Source of the DNA: Citreicoccus inhibens
GTDB lineage: Bacteria > Myxococcota > Myxococcia > Myxococcales > Myxococcaceae
Assembly (NCBI RefSeq): GCF_019039035.1
Contig: NZ_JAHNZT010000008.1
Span: 124,001-188,000, forward strand
Direction: 5' to 3'
DNA: 64,000 bases
Shown: one piece after another, positions 44,440-54,000 of the stretch
Layout of the letters: every line of letters begins with the position of its first letter
Position numbering within the stretch: position 1 is the stretch's first letter
Position numbers and translations under genes: made by a program
Notes under the pieces: model-generated
Databases searched by the model: none
What the model saw: the letters and a program-made list of their open reading frames with translations, nothing else
Told to the model about the DNA's origin: nothing

Positions 44440-46614
44440 ATGCAATCCCCCGCGCCCTCGGCTCCCACACCTGTTTCGCTCGCGCATTCTCGGCCATCCG
44501 CATGGCAGGGCCCGCTGAGTCTTCTGTTGTCTGGCGCGGTGCTGTGGACCTTCGCCGTGCATGCCTGGCCGCGGCGCGGCCCGGCAGGCGCCCTCGAGGG
44601 GGGAGCGTTCCTCGTCATCGGGCTGACACTCGCGTACCTGCTGCATCGCTTCGCCCTGCCCTTCATCGCGGCGCAGCTCACCACGCGTCCCCCCCGGCTC
44701 CGGCTGGTGTGGTGCGTCACCTGCGCGGTGATGTCGTTCGGCTTGCTGCGCGCCCTTCCTCTGCACTTCATCCGGTCTCCGGATGCGATGACCTTGGAGG
44801 TCACTGCGACGCAGGAGCACGCGCCGTCCACGGGCCACAGCCAGGTCTGGGTCAAGGCGTTGAGACGCGCCGATGGGAGCACGGTGGAGCCCAACGAATG
44901 GCGCCCCGAGAAGGCAGACAGCTGGGAGCTTCGCGACGACGGCGTCTGGGTCTCAACGCCACAGCAACCCACGAAGCTCCAGTGGCATGGATTGGTGTCC
45001 GGCGCGATGACGCTCGTGCTCCAGGCTCCCCCCCACTCAAGCGTCACCGAGTACACATGGAACAACCGCACCGAGCGGGTGGACCTGCACGAGGGCGAGC
45101 CCTCGGAGCGGATGGTGCCGTTGGCTGTGCCCCCCAGCAGCACATTGGACCGACTGTGCTTCCACGCCGCGCATGTGCTCGCCCTCAGCGCCCTGCTGCT
45201 CTTCCTGGGGCTGTGGCTGTCGAGCCGCCCGAGTTGGGAGCCGCGCCTCACCACGCCCGCGAGCTGGCAAGACGCGGCGCACGCTGTGCCCCTGGTCGCG
45301 GTTGCTTGCCTGTGGCTTCTCGCGGTGTACCCCGGCGTGCTGACCTCGGATTCGGCGGACCAGTGGAACCAGGCGAACTGGGGGTCCATGAACGATGCGC
45401 ACCCCGTCTTCCACACCTTCATGCTGCACTGGCTCTTTGTGTTGTGGCGAACGCCCGCCATCGCGGTGCTCGCGCAGATTCTCACCGCAGGCGGGCTCCT
45501 CGCGTGGGGCACCCTCCTGTTGAAGCGAGCTGGCGCGCCCCGGTGGGCGCTTCTGCTCACCGCCGCGGTGATGGCGCTCTCGCCGGTCAATGGCGTGATG
45601 CTCTCGACCTTGTGGAAGGACATTCCCTTCAGCCTGGCGATGCTCGCGCTCAGTCTCCTGGTGTTTCGCGCCGCGACTCGCACCGAAACGCCAGGGCTTG
45701 GATTCTGGGCCGGCGTGATCATCACCGGAGCCCTCACCCTCCTCACCCGGCACAATGGCGCTCCCGCGGTGCTCGGCACGGCCCTCGCGTTGATCGCGCT
45801 TCGCCCGCGCGAGTGGAGGCTCGCGGTCTTGGTGCTCGTCACCACCTTCGCACTCAGCGCGGGGAGCCGCGCGCTCATCTTCCGCGTCTATGACGCGGTC
45901 CCCGGCCCCGCGGGCACCACCCTGCTCGGATACCTGGGCGCCCATGTCGCGAGCGGCACGACCGTGACCCCCGAGGAGGCCGCCATCCTCGACGACATCC
46001 GTCCGCGCGCGGACAGGTGGAACTACCACTGCTTCAGCAACGTCTTCACGCTGTTCGACGGGCACATCAACGTGGAGGCACTCCGCCGCCACGCGCCAGA
46101 GCTCCCAGCCCTGCTGGGGCGCCTCACGCTGCGCGATCCAAAGCCCGTGATGAACCACTTCGCGTGTGCCAGCTCTGTCCTTTGGCGAATCCACCAAGGA
46201 GCCGACTGGATGAACACCAACCCGGCATGGAGGGACTCGACAGGCCAGTTCACGACCATGCCCGTCGGAATGGCCGCGGAGCTACACGAGCTGCACCCCG
46301 CCCCCATCCTGCCGGCGCTGGGCCAACGCCTGTTGACAGGTGTGGAGGCCTCACTGAACCCAGACGTGTCGTGGGTGCTGTGGCGCCCCGCGGTGCCGCT
46401 CTACCTCGCGCTCCTTGCGTGCATCGTGGTCTGCGTCCGGCAACGGACGTGGCGACAAGCCACCGTCCTCATCCCGCTGCTGCTGCACACCGCGGGACTT
46501 GCCCTGTTCATCCCATCGCCGGACATGCGCTACCAATATCCAGCATTCCTCATCGCGATGATGTTCGTCCCCGCGTGGCTCGCGGGCGGCCGGAACGGCA
46601 CGGCCCGGACCTGA
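44440..46614 (+). CDS. Large polytopic membrane protein, GT-C-like (DUF6020 type)
   Basis: A 724-aa protein with about 12-13 hydrophobic segments. After two to three helices there is a beta-rich outer loop of about 110 residues (about 110-220), then LWLLAVYPGVLTSDSADQWN, an acidic outer-loop motif typical of GT-C enzymes, LSPVNGVMLSTLWKDIPFSL and LLTRHNGAPAVLGTAL. These phrases resemble the DUF6020 family of integral membrane proteins. Such proteins use lipid-linked sugars outside the membrane; the neighbouring DUF2304-GT2 could supply the donor. Start ATG 44440 is chosen, and its ribosome-binding site is weak. Confidence 0.7.
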   Translation: MQSPAPSAPTPVSLAHSRPSAWQGPLSLLLSGAVLWTFAVHAWPRRGPAGALEGGAFLVIGLTLAYLLHRFALPFIAAQLTTRPPRLRLVWCVTCAVMSFGLLRALPLHFIRSPDAMTLEVTATQEHAPSTGHSQVWVKALRRADGSTVEPNEWRPEKADSWELRDDGVWVSTPQQPTKLQWHGLVSGAMTLVLQAPPHSSVTEYTWNNRTERVDLHEGEPSERMVPLAVPPSSTLDRLCFHAAHVLALSALLLFLGLWLSSRPSWEPRLTTPASWQDAAHAVPLVAVACLWLLAVYPGVLTSDSADQWNQANWGSMNDAHPVFHTFMLHWLFVLWRTPAIAVLAQILTAGGLLAWGTLLLKRAGAPRWALLLTAAVMALSPVNGVMLSTLWKDIPFSLAMLALSLLVFRAATRTETPGLGFWAGVIITGALTLLTRHNGAPAVLGTALALIALRPREWRLAVLVLVTTFALSAGSRALIFRVYDAVPGPAGTTLLGYLGAHVASGTTVTPEEAAILDDIRPRADRWNYHCFSNVFTLFDGHINVEALRRHAPELPALLGRLTLRDPKPVMNHFACASSVLWRIHQGADWMNTNPAWRDSTGQFTTMPVGMAAELHELHPAPILPALGQRLLTGVEASLNPDVSWVLWRPAVPLYLALLACIVVCVRQRTWRQATVLIPLLLHTAGLALFIPSPDMRYQYPAFLIAMMFVPAWLAGGRNGTART

Positions 46615-46627
46615 GGTCTCCACGAGG

Positions 46628-46648
46628 GCGGGGCTCCGTGAGCCCCGC
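46628..46648. terminator. Bidirectional terminator hairpin
   Basis: A perfect 8-bp stem GCGGGGCT / AGCCCCGC with a 5-nt loop (CCGTG) lies between the convergent genes ending at 46614 and 46654. Confidence 0.5.
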
Positions 46649-46653
46649 GCGCG

Positions 46654-48957
46654 TCACGGCTCGTCGTGGCCAGCGACCTTCTTCAGCCTGCGGTGCAAGA
46701 AGGGCACGCGCTTGAGCGTGGTGTTCACCCGATCCACCACCGAGTAGCGCAGCGGCACGCTCTCGGAGCCTTCTCGGTTCGTCAGCCCCACCACCTGTTT
46801 CAGCATGGGGTGCACCAGCGGCACCTGCTTGATGGCGGAGTTCATCATGTCCACCACGTTGTAGCGCAGGGGCCGAGCCTCGACTCCCACGCTCGGAGGC
46901 ACCAACGCGGGCGCGGGCACGGCGTCCCCTCCAGCGGCGGGGTGCAACGCCCCAAAGGGGTCCGTCATCGCGTCGCGCGAATGCGACAGCAGCGCGAACA
47001 GACGCACCGAAGGATGCAAAGGGCCGGTCAGCCCTTCGTACATGCTCACCAGCAGTTGGAAGTGCTGCCGCCGGTCCATCGGCGAGCGCATCGAGCCAGG
47101 GCGACGCCGGTGGAAGAAGTGCACCTGGTTCGTCACCAGCAAGCGGTGGCCCCCCTGCACGAGCCGCAGGAACAGGTCCCAATCCTCGTAGGTGTGGAGC
47201 GACTCGTTGTAGCGGTACTGCTCGAAGACCGAGCGTCGCAGGAGCGCCGTGGCGCACGACATGCGGTTCATCACCAGGGAGTACGTCGGGCAGTCCCCCA
47301 GGAAGGTGATGAAGTCCACGAACTGCCGCGCCGCCAGCTCCTCGTCCGAGTGGAAGGAACCCGCCGTGGGCACCACGCCCGAGAAGTCCTGACGTGCCTC
47401 CAGCGCCGCCACCGCGTGCGCGAGGAACTCCGGCCCGATGCAGTCGTCGGCATCCAACGGGAGGACGTACTCGCCACGCGCGGCCCGCAGGCCCAGGTTG
47501 CGCGCCCCCGGCAGTCCCCGATTGATGGGCGAGCGGAGCACTCGAACCCCCGCGTCGCCCGCGCGCTCCAGCCGCGACAGCACGTGCGCGTCGAAGGGGT
47601 CCGTCGAGCCGTCGTCCACGACGATGACCTCGACCTCCGGATAGGTGCTGGCCGCGACGCTGCGGATCGCCTCGGGCAGATAGCGGCCCAGGTTGTAGTT
47701 CGTGATGACCACGCTCACGAGCGGCGTGCGCGCGGGCGCCTTCACGGGCGTGGGCTTGCGCGTCTCCCAGAAGGGCCGCGCCACGCTCCATGCCACCGGC
47801 GGCAGCAGGGGCCCCTCCAGCGCGCGCCGCATCGCCTCGGCCAGACCATCCAAGCCGCCGTCGTACTTCTGGCAGTTGACGCCATCGACGAACGGGCTGT
47901 CGTCTCCGAAGGCCAGGCACTTCCCGTTGAGGACCACCTGACTGCCCGCCGCGGACGCCTCGTAGGCCGTCAGGTTGAGCGACTCGAAGTCGGAGGTGAT
48001 GACCACCACCCCCGAGCGCATCAGCGCCTCGCGGTCCGGCCCCGGCTTGGTGAAGACGAAGCGAGCGCGGAGATCCGCCGGGACCAGGGACTTGATGTAC
48101 GTCAGGTAGTCCGGCTCGAAGCAGTGGCAGGCCAACACGGCCAGGCCCTCATAGGCCTTCCACGTTCGCATCAGCAGCACCGCGGCTCGCACGAACATGT
48201 CCGGCCGCTTCACCTGCTGAATCTTGGTGATGAACAGCAGGTTGCGCTTGTGCGGCGGCACCCGAGCCAGCGCGTCCCCGGGCGGTGGCGCGTCCACGAC
48301 CACCGGAGGGAACTCCACCGTCACCTTGCGCATCCACGACGCATCGAAGCCGTAGTAGCTCCGATTGAACTCCGCGATGCAGCCCAGGTGCGCCACCACG
48401 TGGTCCGCGTCGAGCAGCGACTTGCGCTCGATCTCGAACCGGCCCACGTTCTCCACCTCCAGGGTGTTGGGCTCCTGGTTCATCAGCACGCCGTAGCTGG
48501 TGTGCAGCCGCACGGCGATGGTGGTGTCCCGGAACGCCAGCCCCAGGTGCTTCTCCTGCAGCGAGCAGAAGGCCCACCCGTGGAAGTCGGGAAACTCAAT
48601 GACATCGAAGCGCAAGCCCTCGGCCTCGCGGGCCTTGAGGAAGCGCATGAACTCCAGTGACTCGCCATGCCAGCGCGCGTGCCGGAACGCCGCGAGGGGT
48701 GGGTACGTGCCATCCGCGTCAGCGGTGCGCTGGTGCGGCGGCCGATAGCGAACGACGTGCGCCTTCACCCGGCCGCCAAAGAACAGCTCCACCCGCTCCG
48801 GCTGGATGCCCACCGAGTCCGGGAGGAGGACGTGGAACTCCACGTCCGGGGCGTGCTGGAGCGAGTCCTGGATGAGGTTGTGATTGATGCGGCCGATGCC
48901 GCCAGCGGTGAAGGGGTACAGCTCGTCAGTGACGAGGCAGACGCGCGTGACGCTCAT
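46654..48957 (-). CDS. Bimodular GT4-GT2 glycosyltransferase
   Basis: A 767-aa protein with two enzymes. Residues 1-390 are GT-B (GT4): CLVTDELYPFTAGGIGRINH, NLLFITKIQQVKRPDMFVRA and SDFESLNLTAYEASAAGSQV. Residues about 410-650 are GT-A (GT2): LVSVVITNYNLGRYLPEAIR, VIVVDDGSTDPFD, LPLDADDCIGPEF (DxD) and YEDWDLFLRL (ED catalytic pair). The last 70 residues carry two copies of a 29-aa repeat starting PLRYxVVD. It should add two linkages to the O-antigen chain. It is the last gene of the wzm operon, and its start overlaps the previous stop by four bases. Confidence 0.9.
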   Translation of the reverse strand: MSVTRVCLVTDELYPFTAGGIGRINHNLIQDSLQHAPDVEFHVLLPDSVGIQPERVELFFGGRVKAHVVRYRPPHQRTADADGTYPPLAAFRHARWHGESLEFMRFLKAREAEGLRFDVIEFPDFHGWAFCSLQEKHLGLAFRDTTIAVRLHTSYGVLMNQEPNTLEVENVGRFEIERKSLLDADHVVAHLGCIAEFNRSYYGFDASWMRKVTVEFPPVVVDAPPPGDALARVPPHKRNLLFITKIQQVKRPDMFVRAAVLLMRTWKAYEGLAVLACHCFEPDYLTYIKSLVPADLRARFVFTKPGPDREALMRSGVVVITSDFESLNLTAYEASAAGSQVVLNGKCLAFGDDSPFVDGVNCQKYDGGLDGLAEAMRRALEGPLLPPVAWSVARPFWETRKPTPVKAPARTPLVSVVITNYNLGRYLPEAIRSVAASTYPEVEVIVVDDGSTDPFDAHVLSRLERAGDAGVRVLRSPINRGLPGARNLGLRAARGEYVLPLDADDCIGPEFLAHAVAALEARQDFSGVVPTAGSFHSDEELAARQFVDFITFLGDCPTYSLVMNRMSCATALLRRSVFEQYRYNESLHTYEDWDLFLRLVQGGHRLLVTNQVHFFHRRRPGSMRSPMDRRQHFQLLVSMYEGLTGPLHPSVRLFALLSHSRDAMTDPFGALHPAAGGDAVPAPALVPPSVGVEARPLRYNVVDMMNSAIKQVPLVHPMLKQVVGLTNREGSESVPLRYSVVDRVNTTLKRVPFLHRRLKKVAGHDEP
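46669..46872 (-). repeat. 29-residue tandem repeat at glycosyltransferase C-terminus
   Basis: Residues 696-724 and 735-763 share 16 of 29 positions in the pattern PLRYxVVDxxN, KxVPxxH, LKxVxG, with a 10-residue linker. Each unit looks like a basic amphipathic helix pair. Confidence 0.7.
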
Positions 48958-51029
48958 GGCTGCGTGAACTCGAGATAGCGGTGGACGGCCTCGGAGCAGA
49001 GGACGCGGATATAGTCGTCGAGCGTCTGTGCATATTCATCGGGCGAGCGCTCGCGGAGCACCAGGAGCCGCTCCAAGGCCGTGCTCATCTCTCCGAGCGA
49101 GCCGGTCCCCGTCACCTGAACCAGCCGCTGATACGGATGGGAATCCAAGGCGCCCAGCGACAGGGGCCCCGTGAGGCACGCCACGCCGTGCGCCAGTCCC
49201 TCCAGCGCGGTCATCGGCTGGCACTCCGTCAACGTGACGTTGAAGAGCACATCCACCTCGCCAATGAGGCGGAACAGCGCGGCGCGATCCAACCGCCCCG
49301 CGTTCACCACCGAGGCGCGCACCGGCATCACCGGGTTCGAGTGGAAGGGGTTGGTGACGAAGACCGTGTCCAGCCTCGACGACGTCGCCGCGACGAAGAC
49401 GTTGGTGAAGAAGTTCTTCCACCAGTTGGCCGGCGTGGGCACGAAGGCCGCGCGCGTGGACGGCGTCCGGTACCGCCGCGCTTCGGGCGCGATGCGGGGC
49501 GGCAGGTTGAGCAGCGTCCGCGGATGGATGAGCGGCGAGAGCAGGCTCATCTCCGGCTTGACGCACGCCAGCCCGTCCAGCGTCCCGTCCGCCCGCAACT
49601 CCAGGAGCTGCGAGAACGTCTTCACCTCCACGTCGAAGTGGAACTGCGTCGTGGAGCCATGCCACGCGCAGTACAGCCGCACCGCATGGCCAAACACGTG
49701 GCGCAGCATCCGCGCCACTTCCAGCGCATTGGGCGAGAAGCCGTGGAAGAGGACCGCGCGCGAGCCGAACCGCTCACAGGCCTCCGCCACGCGGCGCAGG
49801 TCCGACTCCGTCAGGGGGCGATCCGCGGTGATGGCCACCTTGCGACCGGGCGCGTATCCCGCGGCCGCGCGGATGCCATGCCATTCCTGATGGAAGACAT
49901 GCACCAGGCGGGACAGGCGCGGCTCCGCATGGGCCCACTGCGTGTCCATGAGGGCATCGATGACGACGCCGTCCTGCGTGGGTGCATGCGCCGGCGCGGG
50001 GGGCTCGGCCGGGGTCAATCGGGTGGGCGCCTCGGCGACTTCGGTGCGCACCCGAACCAGCGCATCCGCCAGCGTGGACATCCGCTGGCGTCGCGCGGTG
50101 CGCTCGCGCTCCTGGGCAAGCTGGGCGCGCAGTCCCGCCGTCGCGGTCTCCGGCCCCGCGCCACGCAATCCCTGCTCGGCGCGCTCGGCCCACACGCGCA
50201 GCCGCGGCAGGGCCTGCGCCTGCAGCGCCTCCGCCGTCACCGGCAGGCCCTCGTCGGACGCGCGCTCGGGCGAGAGGAACTGGAAGAAGCGCCGAGGTCG
50301 CTCGCCATTGCGGCGGAACACATAGACGTCGCGCCCCGCGAGCAAGCCGACGCCGTGGTGGACATCCCATCCGCTCGGCATCGCGTCCGCCAAGGGATGC
50401 AACCACGCATCCGGCGCGCCCTGCTCCCAGACCGGGAACGGCACGTGCTCGTTCTCAATCAGACACAGGGAGCCCTCGGGGCTCACCCACTCCGCCAGCG
50501 ACTCCAACAGCGCCGGAATGCGCGCGGGCGGCTCATGCCGAAGAACAGACACGGTGAAGACGACGTCGAAGCGCTTGCCCTTCAGCGCGGCGCGAGCGTC
50601 CGGCCCGCAGAACAGACGCGCGTCCAGCGGCCGAGGCGCCTCGGGCGCGGCCTTGCGCAGCGACGCCACGAGCGACTCCGCCACGTCGTAGCCGTGGTAG
50701 CGCAAGAGCGGCAGGGACTCGAACAGCGTCGCGTGGTGCCCCGCGCCGCAGCCAAACTCGAGCACGTCGAGTGGCTGGCCGCGCCGCCGCAGCTCGGCGT
50801 TGAGCACCCCGAGCAGGACACGCTCCTGCTGGGGATCGACCTGACCGTCGCGAAGCGCCCGAGCCTGGACCCATTCCGGGACAGCGGTGCCGCGCTCCGT
50901 CGAACGGTCGTGGATGTGGAGAAGAGGAAGCGGAGCCGGCTCCCCCTCTGGACCCGGGCTCGGAATGGAATCGGACATGTCTTGATCGCTCGCCACGGGA
51001 TTGGCACGAGCCCTCGCAGTGTCGGGCAT
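48954..51029 (-). CDS. Bimodular methyltransferase-glycosyltransferase
   Basis: A 691-aa protein. ATG 51029 follows GGGAG at ideal spacing; a TTG 18 bp upstream is unlikely. Residues about 75-230 are a SAM methyltransferase: VLEFGCGAGHHATLF (motif I), YHGYDVAESLVASL, FDVVFTVSVLRHEP. A helical linker with RAQLAQERERTARRQRMSTL leads to a GT-B-type region (about 400-690) with GRKVAITADRPLTESDLRRV, LYCAWHGSTTQFHFDVEVKT and FNVTLTECQPMTALEGLAHG (ExxxxxE-like donor site). Such fusions methylate and extend or cap O-polysaccharide chains. The upstream gene is wbgA. Confidence 0.85.
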   Translation of the reverse strand: MPDTARARANPVASDQDMSDSIPSPGPEGEPAPLPLLHIHDRSTERGTAVPEWVQARALRDGQVDPQQERVLLGVLNAELRRRGQPLDVLEFGCGAGHHATLFESLPLLRYHGYDVAESLVASLRKAAPEAPRPLDARLFCGPDARAALKGKRFDVVFTVSVLRHEPPARIPALLESLAEWVSPEGSLCLIENEHVPFPVWEQGAPDAWLHPLADAMPSGWDVHHGVGLLAGRDVYVFRRNGERPRRFFQFLSPERASDEGLPVTAEALQAQALPRLRVWAERAEQGLRGAGPETATAGLRAQLAQERERTARRQRMSTLADALVRVRTEVAEAPTRLTPAEPPAPAHAPTQDGVVIDALMDTQWAHAEPRLSRLVHVFHQEWHGIRAAAGYAPGRKVAITADRPLTESDLRRVAEACERFGSRAVLFHGFSPNALEVARMLRHVFGHAVRLYCAWHGSTTQFHFDVEVKTFSQLLELRADGTLDGLACVKPEMSLLSPLIHPRTLLNLPPRIAPEARRYRTPSTRAAFVPTPANWWKNFFTNVFVAATSSRLDTVFVTNPFHSNPVMPVRASVVNAGRLDRAALFRLIGEVDVLFNVTLTECQPMTALEGLAHGVACLTGPLSLGALDSHPYQRLVQVTGTGSLGEMSTALERLLVLRERSPDEYAQTLDDYIRVLCSEAVHRYLEFTQP

Positions 51030-51085
51030 CCAGTCTCCCGGGGTCAATATCGACGCGCGCCCCCAGGTCCTGATGCGAGCAGACC

Positions 51086-54000
51086 CTATGCCTGCCGGAC
51101 CGTGCGCCCGAGAAGATGGTCCATCATCCGATCCGCCTCTGACTCCCAGGTCGTGCGACGCACGCGCTCGGCGGCGCTCACGCCCAATCTCTGACGCAGC
51201 GAGGAATCACTCACCGCGCGCCGCAACTGACTGAGCACCGAGCTCGCGGTGGGCGCGGCCAGCAGGCAGTTCTCCCCGTCCTGCAGCAACCAATGATTGG
51301 CGGGATTGTCATTGGTCACCACGCAGACGCCGCACGCCATCATCTCCAGGGGCAGATAGGACGGGTGCTTCGTGAACATGAAGCACAGGCCCACGTCGCA
51401 CTCGCGATAGAGCGCGGCGGTGCGCTCCGCGGGCAGCACGCCCAGGTTCGTCACCAGCCCTCGGACGCCGTAGGACTCGGGGTTCCACTCCGCCCCCGCC
51501 GTGACGATGTCCACGGCCGAGCCCAGCTCGAGCTTGAGCCGTGCCAGCGCCGCGAGCCCCAGCTCGAACCCATTCCGCTCGTTCCCGGGGCGCCCGTAGA
51601 AGAACACGCGCACGGGCCCCGAGCGGGCCGGGCGCCGCGCATGGAACACGTCGCCCTCCACCGCGGGCTCGAAGGCGAAGCCGCCCATTCCGTGCTGCGC
51701 GGCCACGTGGTCACGCAGGCCCGGCGTGTTGAAGAGGCCCTGGAAGCCCAAGAGGTACGTCTGCTCGGCCAACGCCCACTGGGTCCCCGCGGCGAAGAAC
51801 ATCGGCTCGTAGTCCTGCACGAAGTACGCGCGCACGGCCGCGCGCGGGTGCCGGAGGACCTGATAGGCGGACGTCCAATACGTGGCGACCGCCAGGTCGC
51901 ACGCGGGCAGCGAGGCCAGCTCCGCGGGGCCAGACAGCACGCGGAACGCCCCCGCGACGGAGGGGAACGTCGCGGCCACGCGAGCCTCGAAGTCCCCCGG
52001 ACGCGCGCCCGGCCGATCGTAGATGACGAAGTCGTTGCGCACGCCATGGCGCCGATTCATCAAGTCCGCGAAGCGGAAGAGGGTCTGAACGCCCGCGTAC
52101 ACATGGCCGAACGCGGGCACGAACCACGTCGCCGTTTCGACCCGGCCGCGCGAGCGCAGCGAGGCCAGGGCCCTGGGCGCCTCGTCGCGAGAGCGGCGCG
52201 CCTCCTCCGGAGTGAAGTCCAACTCGCTCAGGTGCTCCACCAGGTGCCGCTGCTGGCGGGCGCGTTCCTCCAACGCGGGATCCTGAGCGCTCGGCACGTC
52301 GCGGCCGAGGGTGCGCACCGCGAACGCCTCACCGTCCTCCTCGTGCTCGCGCAGCACGCAGTCCGTGCCGCGCAGCGTGAGGTTGGGGTTGTAGAACGGG
52401 TCTCCGCGCGGGCCCAACCACGGCCGGTAGGCCACGAAGGACCACCAGTAGTCGGACTCGGGAATGGCATCCGCGCGGCGGCTGGCGGACTCATGGTGGA
52501 TGAGGCGCGCGTGCGGCGTGTACACCACGCGCAGCCCCTGGCGGTTGAGCCGCAACCCCAGCTCCACGTCGCTGCCGCAGACCTGGAAGCGCTCGTCGAA
52601 GCCGCCCAGCTCCTCCCAGACGGCCCGGCGCACCATCACGCAGGCGCTGGTGACGGACAGCCAGTTGCGCGTCCACTGCGCATGGCCAAAGGGCGTGGCC
52701 ACGGGCGCGTCCGGAAGCCGCCAGAACGGGTGGCCCGCGAAGCCCGTGAGCCCCACGACGCAGCCCGCGTGCTGCACCGTCCCCTCGGGGAAGAGCAGCT
52801 TGCAGCCCACCGCGCCCACCTCGGGGCGCTGGGCCTGGGACACCAGTTCCTCCAACCAGCCAGGGTCCACCACCTCCATGTCATTGTTGAGGAAGAGGAG
52901 CAGCTCCCCCGTCGCCTGCTTCGCCGCCCAGTTGTTGATGGCCGGGTAGTTGAAGGGGTGGTCCCACGTGAGCTTCACGAGCCGTGGATCCGTGAGGCGC
53001 TCCAGCAGCGCGAACGTCTCCGGCTTCGTGCTGTTGTTGGAGACGAGCAGCACCTCGTAGTTCGGATACGCGGTGAGCCCGAGCAGCGACGTCACCAGCG
53101 TGTCGAGCAGGTCCGGCCGGTCCTTGAACGGAACGACGATGGAGACCTTGGGTGCGCCACGCACGGGGTACCGAACCCGATACTGCGTGGGCGCGGGGCT
53201 CGACACCTCGGCGGCCTCACCGGTGCGCGCCAGGTGCTCACGCAGCGCGCGCGCCCCCGCGTCCGAGGCCCGCGTCAGCCCCGCGGACTGACTGGAGAAC
53301 GAGGAGGGATGGGCGCGCCAGTGGTACAGCAACCGAGGCACATGGCCGATGCCCCGCGTGGCCTCGCTCAGGCGCAGCACCAGCTCGTAGTCCTGGGAGC
53401 CGTCGAAGCCCTCGCGCAGCCCGCCCACCTTCTCCAGGAGGCCGCGGCGCGCCACCACGAAGTGGCAGATGTAATTGACCGAGCGCAGCAGGTCCGGCGA
53501 CCAGTCCGGCTTGAAAAAGGGCGCGGTGCGCCGCCCCTCGGAGTCGAGCCGATCCTCATCGCTGTAGACGACGTCCAGCGACGGCTCCACCGAGAAGGCG
53601 AGCACGGCCTCCGCCAACGCATGCGGCGCCAGCGTGTCGTCATGGTCGAGGAAGCCCACGAACTCGCCCCGCGCGGCGGCGAGCCCCGCGTTGGTGGCCC
53701 GGGCGATTCCGCCGTTGCGCTCCAGCGACACCACGCGAATGCGCGAGTCGCTCGCGGCGGCCTCACGCAGCATCCGCGCGACGTGCGGCGCCGGGCTCGC
53801 GTCATCGACGAGCACCCACTCCCACTCGCCATAGAGCTGCGCCCGGACGGACGCGAGGCACTCGCGGAAGAACGGCTCGGGCGTGTCGTAGACCGGGGTG
53901 ACAATCGAGACGAGCGGCCGGCGCTCCAACTGGGCCACGGCGTCGCGCGCGGCGGCAATCTCCCCCGGCTCACGTCGGGCGCACCACCCCGCGAAGTCTC

